A stretch of DNA of 64,000 bases from Lentisalinibacter sp035655155 (GTDB lineage Bacteria; Pseudomonadota; Gammaproteobacteria; Steroidobacterales; Woeseiaceae): the NCBI GenBank assembly GCA_035655155.1, contig DASRVH010000039.1, positions 1 to 64,000 of the forward strand, given 5' to 3'. Shown here in pieces: positions 43,549 to 53,756 of the stretch (positions within the stretch are counted from its first letter, which is position 1; each line of letters starts with the position of its first letter). The notes beneath the pieces were generated by a model. It did no database searches. It had not been told where the DNA came from and saw only the letters and a program-made list of their open reading frames with translations. Position numbers and translations under genes: made by a program.

Positions 43549-45566
43549 AGGCTGACCGGCGCAGCGACGGGCGGCTGCTCGATACGCTGCCATGGACGCT
43601 GTCGGCGCTGCTGCTGGCCGTCATCCCTCATGCCGCCGCCCTGCCCGCCTGGGTGCTGCTGCCGGCCCTCGGCTGCGGGTTGTGGCGCTGGGTCGTGGAG
43701 ATACGCCGGTGGCCGCTGCCCTGGAGAGGCTTCCGGATCGCGCTGGCCTTCGGCGGCTTCCTGGCCGTGCTGTTCGCCTACGGCGGCATCAACGGCGTGG
43801 GCCCCGGCACGGCGCTGCTGGTGCTGATGGCGTCGCTGAAGCTGCTGGAGACCCGCACGCGGCGGGATCAGTTCGTGCTTCTCTTCATCGCCTTCTTCCT
43901 GGTGCTGGCCACGCTGCTGCGCGAGCAGTTCCTGTGGACCCTGCCGTATCTTCTCGCTGCCGTGTTCGTCATCACGGCCGCCTGGCTGAACGCCGGACGC
44001 TCGGGTGACGCGCTGGCGCCGCGCCTCGCCATCCGCGGCGCGGGCAGGTTGCTGCTGCACGCGCTGCCGCTGATGCTCGTCTTCTGGGTGCTGTTCCCCC
44101 GGGTGCCGGGGCCGTTCTGGGCCATCCCGAACGAGCAGGGCAGCGCCGTCACGGGCCTGAGCGACCGCATGAGCCCCGGCGACATCACCAGCCTCGGGCG
44201 CTCCGACGCCCTGGCGTTCCGGGTCTGGTTCGACGGCGCGGTGCCGCCGCCGGCGGAACGCTATTGGCGCGGCATCGTCATGAACCAGGTATTGAACGGC
44301 CGCACCTGGAGCGCCCAGGAGGTTCTGCGATATCCGGAAGCGGAGAGCCTCATCGAGCCCGCGGGCGAGGCGCTGCGCTACCGGATCCGGCTCAATGCCA
44401 CCAGCCAGCGTTACCTGTTCCTGCTGGAGCGCCCCTACGACGTGGACGCGGAAGGGGCGTACCTGACCCGGCGCCACGAGGTGGCGCGCTCCCGGCCCAT
44501 AAACCGGCAGCTGGTCTACAGCGCCACGTCGCTGCCCGAGGCAGCCCTCGAGCCCGTGCTCGGCGAGGACTACCGGAATTACATGACCCGGTTGCCGGAG
44601 GGCACCAACCCGCGCACCCGCGCCTTCGCGAGGGAATTGAGAGCCCGCGCGGAGAGCGAGCGGGACTACGTACGCCGGGTGCTGGGCTGGTTCCGCGAGC
44701 AGCCGTTCTACTACACGCTGTCGCCGCCGGCGCTGGGCCGGGACGCCGCCGACGAGTTTCTGTTCTCCAGCCGGCGCGGCTTCTGCGAGCACTACGCGAC
44801 CTCGTTCGCCACGCTCATGCGCGCCGCCGGCATACCGGCACGGCTCGTCGCCGGCTACCAGGGCGGCGAGCTGAACCCCCTGGAGACGGAAGATCCCTAC
44901 TACATCGTCCGCCAGTCCGACGCCCACGCCTGGGCGGAGGTCTGGATCGAGGGCGACGGCTGGGTGAGGGTGGACCCGACCGCTGCCGTGGCCCCCCAGC
45001 GCATCGAGTCCGGGCTCTACGACGCGCTGGACTCGACCGAGTTCGGCGTAGCGGACCGCTTCTGGCGCGCCGACTTCGTGGAGACGATGCGCTTCTACTG
45101 GGACCTCACCAACGCCCGCTGGGACGAGTGGGTGCTGGGCTACGGGCCGTCCACCCAGGAAGACTTCCTGCGCTGGCTCGGCATGGAGCGCCCGGACTGG
45201 CGGCGGATGGTCGTGTGGCTGGTCGCCGGCATGGCCCTGCTGCTCGCGGGGCTCGCCGGCTGGCTCGCCTGGCGTCACCGCCGGCCCGGGCCGGATCGGG
45301 CGGAACGGCTGTACCGACGCTTCGTCCGGGCCACCGGCATCCCGCGCGGGCCCGGCGAGCCGCCGCTGGGCTACGCGGAGCGGGCCTCCGCGGCGCTGCC
45401 CGGCCTCGCGGGAGACATACGCCGGGTGACCGCCCTCTATCTCGACACGCGCTACGCCGGGCGTCCGCGAACGGACGAGCTGGCCGCCGCCGTCAGACCA
45501 CACTCGTCTCCACTTCGCGGCGTCTGGGCGGGTGTACGCGCGAGAGCAGCATGGCGCCGCCGATGA
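43545..45566 (+). CDS. TgpA-type membrane transglutaminase (DUF3488/DUF4129)
   Basis: A 673-residue protein. Five to six N-terminal helices (DUF3488, to about 190) anchor a periplasmic transglutaminase domain with catalytic Cys414 (RRGFCEHYATSFATLMR), His461 (SDAHAWAEVWIE) and Asp477 (VRVDPTAAV), then one more helix (MVVWLVAGMALLLAGLAGWLAW) and a C-terminal DUF4129. This matches Pseudomonas TgpA, which is essential there. The GTG start is coupled to the DUF58 gene. The 3' end overlaps the convergent MFS gene by 74 bp. Confidence 0.93.
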   Translation: MKADRRSDGRLLDTLPWTLSALLLAVIPHAAALPAWVLLPALGCGLWRWVVEIRRWPLPWRGFRIALAFGGFLAVLFAYGGINGVGPGTALLVLMASLKLLETRTRRDQFVLLFIAFFLVLATLLREQFLWTLPYLLAAVFVITAAWLNAGRSGDALAPRLAIRGAGRLLLHALPLMLVFWVLFPRVPGPFWAIPNEQGSAVTGLSDRMSPGDITSLGRSDALAFRVWFDGAVPPPAERYWRGIVMNQVLNGRTWSAQEVLRYPEAESLIEPAGEALRYRIRLNATSQRYLFLLERPYDVDAEGAYLTRRHEVARSRPINRQLVYSATSLPEAALEPVLGEDYRNYMTRLPEGTNPRTRAFARELRARAESERDYVRRVLGWFREQPFYYTLSPPALGRDAADEFLFSSRRGFCEHYATSFATLMRAAGIPARLVAGYQGGELNPLETEDPYYIVRQSDAHAWAEVWIEGDGWVRVDPTAAVAPQRIESGLYDALDSTEFGVADRFWRADFVETMRFYWDLTNARWDEWVLGYGPSTQEDFLRWLGMERPDWRRMVVWLVAGMALLLAGLAGWLAWRHRRPGPDRAERLYRRFVRATGIPRGPGEPPLGYAERASAALPGLAGDIRRVTALYLDTRYAGRPRTDELAAAVRPHSSPLRGVWAGVRARAAWRRR

Positions 45567-46767
45567 ACAGAGGCACGATGGCGAGGATCACCGCCTTCGG
45601 GCTGTCGGTCACGCTGCTGGTCACGGCCACCAGGAACGGGCCCAGCACCGCGGCGAACTTGCCGATCATGTTGTAGAAACCGAAAAACTCGGCGGCCTTG
45701 TCCGGCGGCACCATCGCCGCATAGTAGGCCCTGCTCATGCTCTGCACGCCGCCCTGCACCGTGCCGATCATGATGGCCATGGCATAGAACTGCCACACGT
45801 GCTCCAGATAGAAAGCCCACAGGCTCACGCCGATGTAGACGGTCAGAGCGATGTAGATGCCGCGCTTCGCCCCGATCTTCTCGCCCAGCCAGCCGTAGAA
45901 CAGCGTCGCCGGGAAGCCGACGAAATTGGTGACCAGCAGCGCGGTGATCAGGTCGGCATTCGAGAAGCCGAGCCGCTGGCCGAAGTTCGTCGCCATCTGG
46001 ATCATCGTGTGCACGCCGTCGATGTACAGCCAGAAGGCGATCAGGAACAGGAACACGTGCCGGTAGCGGCGGATTTCGCGGAAAGTGTCGACGAGCTGGC
46101 GATAGCCCTCCCGCACCGCCCCGGCCACGGGTTTTTCGGCCAGTTTGCGCTCCTCCACGTAGAGCAGCAGCGGGATGGTGAATACCGCCCACCACACGGC
46201 CACCAGCAGGAAGGCCACCCGCACCGCGACGTCCGGGCCGGCCAGGCCGAAGGTGCCGGGATCGCGCACCATCCAGGTATTCAGCGCGAGCAGCATCGCG
46301 CTGCCGAAATAGCCGAGCGCGAAGCCGAAGGCCGAGACCGACTCGAACTCGCCGGGTTTGGCGACGTTGTGGATGAGGGAGTCGTAGAAAGAATTGGCGC
46401 TGTAGAAGCCGACCGAGGCCAGCAGGTACAGGCCGATCGCCACCGGCCAGGCACCCTCGGCGACGAAGTACAGCCCGCCGGTCATGACGATGCCGAGCAG
46501 GGCGAAGCCCGTCAGGAACTTCTTGCGCGTGCCGCCACGGTCGGAGATGGCGCCGAGCACCGGCGCCAGCACGGCGACGATGAGACTCGCGGCGCCGCTG
46601 GTCACGGCGAGGCGGAAGGTGACGTCCGCGTCCACGTCGCCGGAACTCCAGTATTCGCCCAGAAAGATGGGGAACAGCACCGCCAGCACGGTGAGGGCGA
46701 AAGCGGAATTGGCCCAGTCGTAGAACGCCCAGGCGAGTACCGGCTTGCGCAACAGGCGGCGCGTCAC
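45493..46767 (-). CDS. MFS transporter, UMF1 (Atg22-like) family
   Basis: A 424-residue permease with 12 predicted helices. WAFYDWANSAFALTVLAVLFPIF is the family N-terminus, VLAPVLGAISDRGGTRKKFL the MFS motif A, and YSANSFYDSLIHNVAKPGEFESVSAFGFALGYFGS the UMF1 signature. Relatives include fungal Atg22 vacuolar amino-acid effluxers and bacterial permeases of unknown substrate. 148 bp after prfC on the same strand; a 19-bp tandem repeat lies in that gap. Confidence 0.9.
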   Translation of the reverse strand: MTRRLLRKPVLAWAFYDWANSAFALTVLAVLFPIFLGEYWSSGDVDADVTFRLAVTSGAASLIVAVLAPVLGAISDRGGTRKKFLTGFALLGIVMTGGLYFVAEGAWPVAIGLYLLASVGFYSANSFYDSLIHNVAKPGEFESVSAFGFALGYFGSAMLLALNTWMVRDPGTFGLAGPDVAVRVAFLLVAVWWAVFTIPLLLYVEERKLAEKPVAGAVREGYRQLVDTFREIRRYRHVFLFLIAFWLYIDGVHTMIQMATNFGQRLGFSNADLITALLVTNFVGFPATLFYGWLGEKIGAKRGIYIALTVYIGVSLWAFYLEHVWQFYAMAIMIGTVQGGVQSMSRAYYAAMVPPDKAAEFFGFYNMIGKFAAVLGPFLVAVTSSVTDSPKAVILAIVPLFIGGAMLLSRVHPPRRREVETSVV

Positions 46768-46837
46768 GGGCCGGATCCCGCCCGGCTGCGGACTGGCGCG
46801 GTAGTCATGCCGTCGTCATCCTGTCGTCATCCTCATC

Positions 46838-46875
46838 GTCATCCCGGGCTCCGCAGGTCATCCCAGGCTCCGCAG
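46838..46875. repeat. 19-bp tandem direct repeat in the prfC-MFS gap
   Basis: GTCATCCCGGGCTCCGCAG is followed immediately by GTCATCCCAGGCTCCGCAG (18 of 19 identical). Further GTCATCC heptamers lie upstream (46813-46836). A minus-strand TATAGT lies at 46894-46899 and may drive the MFS gene. Repeats in a leader could bind a regulator or be slippage-derived. Confidence 0.7.
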
Positions 46876-46915
46876 GGGCGCCGCGACGGACCGACTATAG
46901 CAGGGCTGCGCCGGT

Positions 46916-48496
<1,581 letters not shown>

Positions 48497-48574
48497 GAGT
48501 CAACCCGGGGGTCGGGAAAAAGGCGGCGAGTCTACCCGATGGGCCGCGGCCCTGCCAGACAGGCTCGAGCGGCG

Positions 48575-49051
48575 CTAGCCGTCCGGGATGAGGCGCAGGG
48601 CGAGCACCATGGCGTCTTCGCGGCCGTCGTCGGCGCGGTAGTAGCCGCGCCGCCGCCCGATCGGCCGAAAGCCGTACTTGCGATAGAGACGCAGCGCCGC
48701 CTCGTTCGAGGGGCGCACCTCGAGCAGAATCTGGCGTACCGCGGCATTGCGGGCCCGGCTGATCAGCTCGGCCAGCAGCAGCTCGCCGAAGCCGTAACGG
48801 CGCCAGTGCCGGTCCACGCACAGATTCAGCAGGTGCGCCTCGCCGGCGGCCACCGACAGGATGCCGTATCCGCGCGCCTCGCCCTCCGCCTCGATCACGA
48901 GGCAGGTATAGCCGGCCAGCAGGCAGTCGCGGAATATGCCGCGGCTCCAGGGGAACTCGTAGCTGCGGCGCTCGATGTCGGCCACCAGCGCCAGGTCGCC
49001 GGGCAGCATGGCGCGCATCTGCGGCGCCGGTTCGCGGACGACGGAGTTCAT
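48575..49051 (-). CDS. rimI: Ribosomal protein S18-alanine N-acetyltransferase
   Basis: A 158-residue GNAT. SVAAGEAHLLNLCVDRHWRRYGFGELLLAELI carries the acetyl-CoA loop (R-x-x-G-x-G/A form), and EVRPSNEAALRLYRKYGFRPIGRRRGYY is the typical RimI C-terminal part, with the Tyr-Tyr substrate end. It acetylates the N-terminal Ala of S18. The start overlaps the stop of the uracil-DNA glycosylase (ATGA, 49048-49051). Confidence 0.92.
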   Translation of the reverse strand: MNSVVREPAPQMRAMLPGDLALVADIERRSYEFPWSRGIFRDCLLAGYTCLVIEAEGEARGYGILSVAAGEAHLLNLCVDRHWRRYGFGELLLAELISRARNAAVRQILLEVRPSNEAALRLYRKYGFRPIGRRRGYYRADDGREDAMVLALRLIPDG

Positions 49052-49815
49052 GCGTCCTCCCCTGCCAGCAGCTGCCTGGCCCGGCACAGGTCCTGCCAGG
49101 CCTTGCGTTTCTGGGCCGGGCTGCGCAGCAGATAGGCCGGATGATAGGTCACGACCAGGGGGATCCCGGCCTCCGGGAAGCGATGCACCCGGGTCCGCAG
49201 GCGCCCGATCGGCTCGTCGCTCTCCAGCAGGTCCTGGGCAGCGATGCGGCCGACGGCCAGGATGACCCGCGGGCGCACCAGGGCGATCTGGCGACGCAGA
49301 TAGGGACGGCACTCGGCCGACTCCTCGGACCGCGGGTCCCGGTTGCCCGGCGGCCGGCACTTCAGGATGTTGGCGATGAAGACGTCGTGGCGTCCCAGAC
49401 CCAGCGAGCGCAGCATCTCGTCCAGCAGCTTGCCGGCGCGGCCGACGAACGGCTCGCCCCGGCGATCCTCCTCGGCGCCCGGCGCCTCGCCGATGATCAT
49501 GAGGTCGGCGTCCGGATTGCCGACGCCGAAGACGGTCTGGGTGCGGCCCTCGTGCAGGGCGCAGCGGATGCAGCCGCTCACCCGGGCCCGCAGCGCCTCC
49601 CAGCCGTCGGCGGACGGGTCGGCCGCAGGCGCCGCGTCCGCCGGCGTCGCCCGGGCAGCCTCGTCGGCAGCCACCGCCTCCCGGCTAGCGGCGTCTTCCC
49701 CGGCGGCCTCGCGCCGGGCCGCGGATTCGTCGGCGGCTTCCTCGCCGCGCAGCATCCACACGTCGATGCCGAGCGCACGCAGATAGGCCAGCCGTTCCCC
49801 CTCGCTGCCCGTCAT
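49048..49815 (-). CDS. Family-4 uracil-DNA glycosylase with [4Fe-4S] cluster
   Basis: A 255-residue glycosylase that removes uracil from DNA. The N-terminal about 72 residues are a low-complexity Ala/Glu linker. The catalytic core has Cys82, Cys85, Cys153 and Cys169, which would bind the cluster, and GEAPGAEEDRRGEPFVGRAGKLLD as motif 1; TYHPAYLLRSP is motif 2 with the active His. Coupled to pssA upstream (49812-49815) and rimI downstream. Confidence 0.93.
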   Translation of the reverse strand: MTGSEGERLAYLRALGIDVWMLRGEEAADESAARREAAGEDAASREAVAADEAARATPADAAPAADPSADGWEALRARVSGCIRCALHEGRTQTVFGVGNPDADLMIIGEAPGAEEDRRGEPFVGRAGKLLDEMLRSLGLGRHDVFIANILKCRPPGNRDPRSEESAECRPYLRRQIALVRPRVILAVGRIAAQDLLESDEPIGRLRTRVHRFPEAGIPLVVTYHPAYLLRSPAQKRKAWQDLCRARQLLAGEDA

Positions 49816-50591
49816 GTCTCGCCCGTCTCCTGACGGCGCCCGCGCCGCCGGCGCCACAGCCAGAACGCCGGCCCGGACAGCGCGTAGCCGGTGAACATGG
49901 AGAACAGCACCACCGGCGGCTCCAGCGAGATCAGTATCAGCACCAGCGGGATGATGAGCAGATACGGGAACGAGATGCGGCTGCCGAGATTGAGTTCCTT
50001 GAAGCTGTAGTAGCGCAGGTTGCTCACCATCAGCGCGGCGGTCATCGCGGTGATCACGAAGGCGAGCGCGAGACCGCCAAGGCCGGCGATGCCGTGCCGC
50101 GCGCTGAGCCAGACGAAGCCGGCCACCATGCCCGCCGCCGACGGGCTGGCCAGCCCGACGAAGAAGCGCTTGTCCTGGGAGCCCGGCGAGGTGTTGAAGC
50201 GCGCCAGCCGCATGGCGGCCGCCACCGCGAACAGGAAGGCCACCAGCCAGCCCACCCGGCCCCAGGCGACGCTGTACTCCGCCAGCCGGGCCACGCCCCA
50301 CTGGTAGACCACGACCGCGGGCGCCAGGCCGAAGCAGACCATGTCCGAGAGGCTGTCGAACTCCTTGCCGAAGTCGCTCTCGGTAGCCGTCAGGCGCGCC
50401 ACGCGGCCGTCGAGGCCGTCCAGCACCATGGCCACGAATATCGCCACGCCGGCCGCCTCGAAGTTGCCGTCCACGGCCGCCACGATGGCGTAGAAGCCCG
50501 CGAACAGCGCCGTGGTGGTCAGCAGATTCGGCAGCAGATAGATGCCGCGGCGCGGTTTTTCGTCGGATGCACCCACGGCGCAATCATACAA
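49812..50591 (-). CDS. pssA: CDP-diacylglycerol-serine O-phosphatidyltransferase
   Basis: A 259-residue membrane enzyme making phosphatidylserine from CDP-DAG and serine. The CDP-alcohol phosphotransferase motif is DGLDGRVARLTATESDFGKEFDSLSD (D-G-x2-D-G-x-A-R-x8-G-x3-D-x3-D). About seven hydrophobic helices, with FGLAPAVVVYQ and RLARFNT typical of the PssA subfamily. The TTG at 50591 is 19 bp after the Psd-like stop; GTG at 50576 is an alternative, and no clear ribosome-binding site favours either. Confidence 0.93.
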   Translation of the reverse strand: MYDCAVGASDEKPRRGIYLLPNLLTTTALFAGFYAIVAAVDGNFEAAGVAIFVAMVLDGLDGRVARLTATESDFGKEFDSLSDMVCFGLAPAVVVYQWGVARLAEYSVAWGRVGWLVAFLFAVAAAMRLARFNTSPGSQDKRFFVGLASPSAAGMVAGFVWLSARHGIAGLGGLALAFVITAMTAALMVSNLRYYSFKELNLGSRISFPYLLIIPLVLILISLEPPVVLFSMFTGYALSGPAFWLWRRRRGRRQETGET

Positions 50592-50610
50592 GATGGGCAG
50601 GCGCGGCTCG

Positions 50611-51249
50611 CTATCGGTGTCTCAGTTCGGCCAGCGAGTCGGTCCCCGCGCGCACCTTCTGCCCCGTTTTCACGCGTACGTGGGCGTCCGCCGGCAGGTA
50701 CACCTCGGCGGTCCTGGCCAGCCGCATGTACGCAAAGCGCTGTCCCTGGCCCACCCGCTCCCCGTAGCCGAGGAAGGCCCGCGGCGCGCCGAACCACTTC
50801 GGTGCGTGTTTCGGACCATGCACTAGGACCACCACGTCGTCGTCCTCGTCGCTGCGCACCCACATGCCGTGCACGTCCAGCCAGCGGCTGTGGTCGGAGA
50901 GGTTGTCGCGGGGATCGAGGACCTTGCCCTCGATGGGGCTGCGGGCGGTGTAGGCGCCGAAATTGTTGATGCGCATCGTGACCCGCACTGCCTCCCGGTC
51001 CAGGATGCCGGGTCCGGCGCCGGTGATCTCGGTGACCACGCCGTCCACCGGCGCCAGCACGCCGAGGGGCGCCGCGGGGATGTCGCGCCACGGATCCTGG
51101 AACAACAGCACGAGGGCGGCCACCAGCGCACCCAGAGGCACCGCGGCCCACCAGCCGACGAGGGCCACGCCCGCCGCGAGTGCGGCCAGGGCCGTCAGTA
51201 TCCAGGGCATGCCTTCCGGTGCTATGCGTGGAAAATCCGTTCTCGGCAT
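50611..51249 (-). CDS. Phosphatidylserine decarboxylase-like protein lacking the pyruvoyl serine (probable pseudoenzyme)
   Basis: A 212-residue protein with two N-terminal hydrophobic helices (MPWILTALAALAAGVALVGWWAAVPLGALVAAL) and a Psd-like soluble domain. PVDGVVTEI keeps the PADG-type Asp, and SPIEGKV follows. Where true Psd has a DVH-type His, this has NNFGAY, and where true Psd has GSR/GST with the self-cleaving Ser, this has MRLARTAEVYLP, with Ala-Arg in place of Gly-Ser. It should not mature to a pyruvoyl enzyme. The C-terminal GQKVRAGTDSLAEL is normal. ATG 51249 is chosen; a longer frame has no homology. It precedes pssA in the same operon. Confidence 0.75.
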   Translation of the reverse strand: MPRTDFPRIAPEGMPWILTALAALAAGVALVGWWAAVPLGALVAALVLLFQDPWRDIPAAPLGVLAPVDGVVTEITGAGPGILDREAVRVTMRINNFGAYTARSPIEGKVLDPRDNLSDHSRWLDVHGMWVRSDEDDDVVVLVHGPKHAPKWFGAPRAFLGYGERVGQGQRFAYMRLARTAEVYLPADAHVRVKTGQKVRAGTDSLAELRHR

Positions 51250-51363
51250 CGGTTCCCGGTCGGTCAGGAAGATGCGCGGATCATGCGCTGAATGGCAGCG
51301 AGATGCCACCCCGCCGGCGGCCCCTCCCGCGGACGACCCCGTGTGTGCGCCTGCCATTCGGGC

Positions 51364-51369
51364 TAGAAT
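51364..51369 (+). promoter_or_regulatory. Candidate -10 box of proS
   Basis: TAGAAT in the string GGGCTAGAATCC, 32 bp before the proS ATG. The string matches the one before pepA. The -35 is not clear. Confidence 0.45.
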
Positions 51370-51401
51370 CCGGGGCCGTTCATAACCCCCGGAAACACCC
51401 G

Positions 51402-53108
51402 ATGCGATTCTCCGAACTGAATCTCACCACACTGAAGGAAGTGCCGGCGGAAGCCGAGATCCCGAGCCACCAGCTCATGCTCCGCGCGGGGCTGATCCGG
51501 CGGCTCGCCTCCGGGCTTTTCACCTGGATGCCGATCGGCCTCAGGGTGGTGAAGAAGATCGAGGCGGTCGTGCGCGAGGAGATGGACCGGGCGGGCGCGC
51601 TGGAACTCCTCATGCCGGCCGTGCAGCCGGCCGAGCTGTGGCAGGAGTCCGGGCGTTGGGAGAAGTACGGCCCGCTGCTGCTGCGCATGCAGGACCGTCA
51701 CGAGCGGGACTTCTGCTTCGGGCCCACCCACGAGGAGGTCATCACGGATATCGCCCGGCGGGAACTCCGCAGCTACCGTCAGCTGCCGGTGAACTACTAC
51801 CAGATCCAGACCAAGTTCCGCGACGAGATCCGGCCTCGCTTCGGCGTGATGCGCGCCCGGGAATTCATCATGAAGGACGCCTATTCCTTCGACCTGGACG
51901 AGGCCGGGATGGCGGCGGCCTACGAGCGCATGGCGCGGGCCTACGAGGCCATCTTCACCCGGCTGGGCCTGAAGTTCCGCGCGGTCGAGGCCGACAGCGG
52001 CGAGATCGGCGGCAGCCGCTCCCAGGAGTTCCACGTGCTGGCCGATTCCGGCGAGGATGCCATCGCCTACTGCGACGAGGACGGTTACGCCGCCAACGTG
52101 GAGATGGCGCGCACGGAACCGCCGGCGGAGCCCCGTCCGGCGCCCTCCGCAACGCTGGAGAAGGTCCGCACCCCCGGCGCACGCAGCATCGAGGCGGTGA
52201 CGGCGGCGCTGGACCTGCCCGCCGAGCGTCTGGTGAAGACGCTGGTGGTCGCCGGCGGCGAAGGTCCCGTAGCCCTGGTGCTGCGCGGCGACCACGAGCT
52301 GAACGCGGTCAAGGCCCAGGGGCTGCCCGGCGTGGCCGACCCGCTGCGCATGGCCGAGGCGGACGAGGTGCTGGCCGCCACCGGCTGTGCCCCCGGTTTC
52401 GTCGGCCCGGTCGGGCTGGACATTCCGGTGCACGTCGATCATGCCGCGGCGCATCTGGCCGACTTCGCCTGCGGCGCGAACGAGGCCGACCATCACCTGA
52501 CCGGCGTGAACTGGGTCCGGGACCTGCCGGAACCGGACGGCGTCGACCTGCGCAACGTGGTCGAAGGCGATCCCACGCCCGGCGGCAGCGGCACGCTCAG
52601 CATCGCCCGCGGCATCGAGGTGGGCCACATCTTCCAGCTCGGCACGAAGTACTCGCAGGCGATGGGCGCCACAGTGCAGGACCAGGACGGCGACGACCGC
52701 CCCATGCAGATGGGCTGCTACGGCATCGGCGTCACCCGCATCGTGGGCGCCGCCATCGAGCAGAATCACGACGATAACGGCATCGTCTGGCCGGAACCGA
52801 TGGCGCCCTGGCGGGTGGTGATCGTGCCGATCAATGCGCATCGCTCCGAACGGGTGCGCGAGGCAGCCGAGGCGCTGTACGCCGAGCTGGGCGAACTGGG
52901 CATCGACGTACTGCTGGACGACCGGGATGCGCGGCCGGGCGTGAAGTTCGCCGATGCCGAGCTGATCGGCATCCCCCATCGGATCGTGATCGGCGAGCGA
53001 GGCCTCGACGCGGGCGAACTCGAGTACCGCCATCGCCGCGACACCGAGTCGAGGAACCTGAAGCGTGATGCCGTTCTCGCCCTGCTGCGGGAGCCGGCGG
53101 TAAGCTGA
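51402..53108 (+). CDS. proS: Prolyl-tRNA synthetase
   Basis: A 568-residue class II synthetase of the bacterial type. Motif 1 (GLIRRLASGLFTWMPIGLRVVKKIE..), motif 2 (FRDEIRPRFGVMRAREFIMKDAYSF) and motif 3 (MGCYGIGVTRIV) flank a YbaK-like editing insertion (about residues 225-390; TLVVAGGEGPVALVLRGDHELNAVKA). The C-terminal anticodon domain follows. It ends 6 bp before the lytic transglycosylase gene. Confidence 0.96.
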   Translation: MRFSELNLTTLKEVPAEAEIPSHQLMLRAGLIRRLASGLFTWMPIGLRVVKKIEAVVREEMDRAGALELLMPAVQPAELWQESGRWEKYGPLLLRMQDRHERDFCFGPTHEEVITDIARRELRSYRQLPVNYYQIQTKFRDEIRPRFGVMRAREFIMKDAYSFDLDEAGMAAAYERMARAYEAIFTRLGLKFRAVEADSGEIGGSRSQEFHVLADSGEDAIAYCDEDGYAANVEMARTEPPAEPRPAPSATLEKVRTPGARSIEAVTAALDLPAERLVKTLVVAGGEGPVALVLRGDHELNAVKAQGLPGVADPLRMAEADEVLAATGCAPGFVGPVGLDIPVHVDHAAAHLADFACGANEADHHLTGVNWVRDLPEPDGVDLRNVVEGDPTPGGSGTLSIARGIEVGHIFQLGTKYSQAMGATVQDQDGDDRPMQMGCYGIGVTRIVGAAIEQNHDDNGIVWPEPMAPWRVVIVPINAHRSERVREAAEALYAELGELGIDVLLDDRDARPGVKFADAELIGIPHRIVIGERGLDAGELEYRHRRDTESRNLKRDAVLALLREPAVS

Positions 53109-53114
53109 CCGCCC

Positions 53115-53720
53115 ATGAACAGGCCCGCGGCAACCGACAGCGGTCTGCGCCGGCGCTGCCTGGGGCTGCTGGCGGCCGGCCTGCTGCTCGCGGCAGCCGC
53201 CCCGTCAGCCGCCGATCAGCAGGGACCGGACCCGGTCCTGCGCGAGCTGCTGCGCGAGGCCGCGGCGGAAGCCGACAGCTTCGACGACCGCTTCCACGCC
53301 CAGGTCTGGCTGGTCGACATGTCCCAGCGGCTCGGTAACCGGATCGACGACCCGGAGGAGCGCGTCCGCATCCTGAAACGCGTTCACTACGAGGCCAGGC
53401 GGGTCGAGCTGCCGCCGGAACTGGTGCTGGCGGTTATCGACGTGGAGAGCAATTTCGATCGCTTCGCGGTCTCCAGAGCCGGCGCCCGGGGGCTGATGCA
53501 GGTGATGCCTTTCTGGCTGGACGAGATCGGCCGGCCCGACGACAACCTGTTTCACATCGACACGAACCTGCGGCTCGGCTGCACCATCCTGCGCTATTAC
53601 TACGACATGGAGGATGGCGACCTGCAGCGCGCCCTCGCCCGCTACAACGGCAGCCTGGGCAAGTCCTGGTACTCGAACCGGGTGCTGGACAAGCTGCGGC
53701 TCACCTGGCGCCGGATCTGA
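53115..53720 (+). CDS. Lytic transglycosylase with SLT domain
   Basis: A 201-residue exported enzyme. The signal peptide (about 1-33; LGLLAAGLLLAAAAPSAAD) precedes a helical region and an SLT fold: VLAVIDVESNFDRFAVSRAGARGLMQVMPFW has the catalytic Glu in DVES and the GLMQVMP motif, then RALARYNGS. It cleaves peptidoglycan to 1,6-anhydro-MurNAc. Close spacing to proS suggests cotranscription, as in Pseudomonas. Confidence 0.92.
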   Translation: MNRPAATDSGLRRRCLGLLAAGLLLAAAAPSAADQQGPDPVLRELLREAAAEADSFDDRFHAQVWLVDMSQRLGNRIDDPEERVRILKRVHYEARRVELPPELVLAVIDVESNFDRFAVSRAGARGLMQVMPFWLDEIGRPDDNLFHIDTNLRLGCTILRYYYDMEDGDLQRALARYNGSLGKSWYSNRVLDKLRLTWRRI

Positions 53721-53756
53721 GAGCCGGACCGCTCTCTCCCGGTCGCGGCCGGCCGG

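Noticed and set aside
43404..45503. A 699-codon minus-strand frame opposite TgpA
   Set aside because: Low-complexity Arg/His/Gln-rich translation with no domain, fully opposite a protein with an intact catalytic triad.
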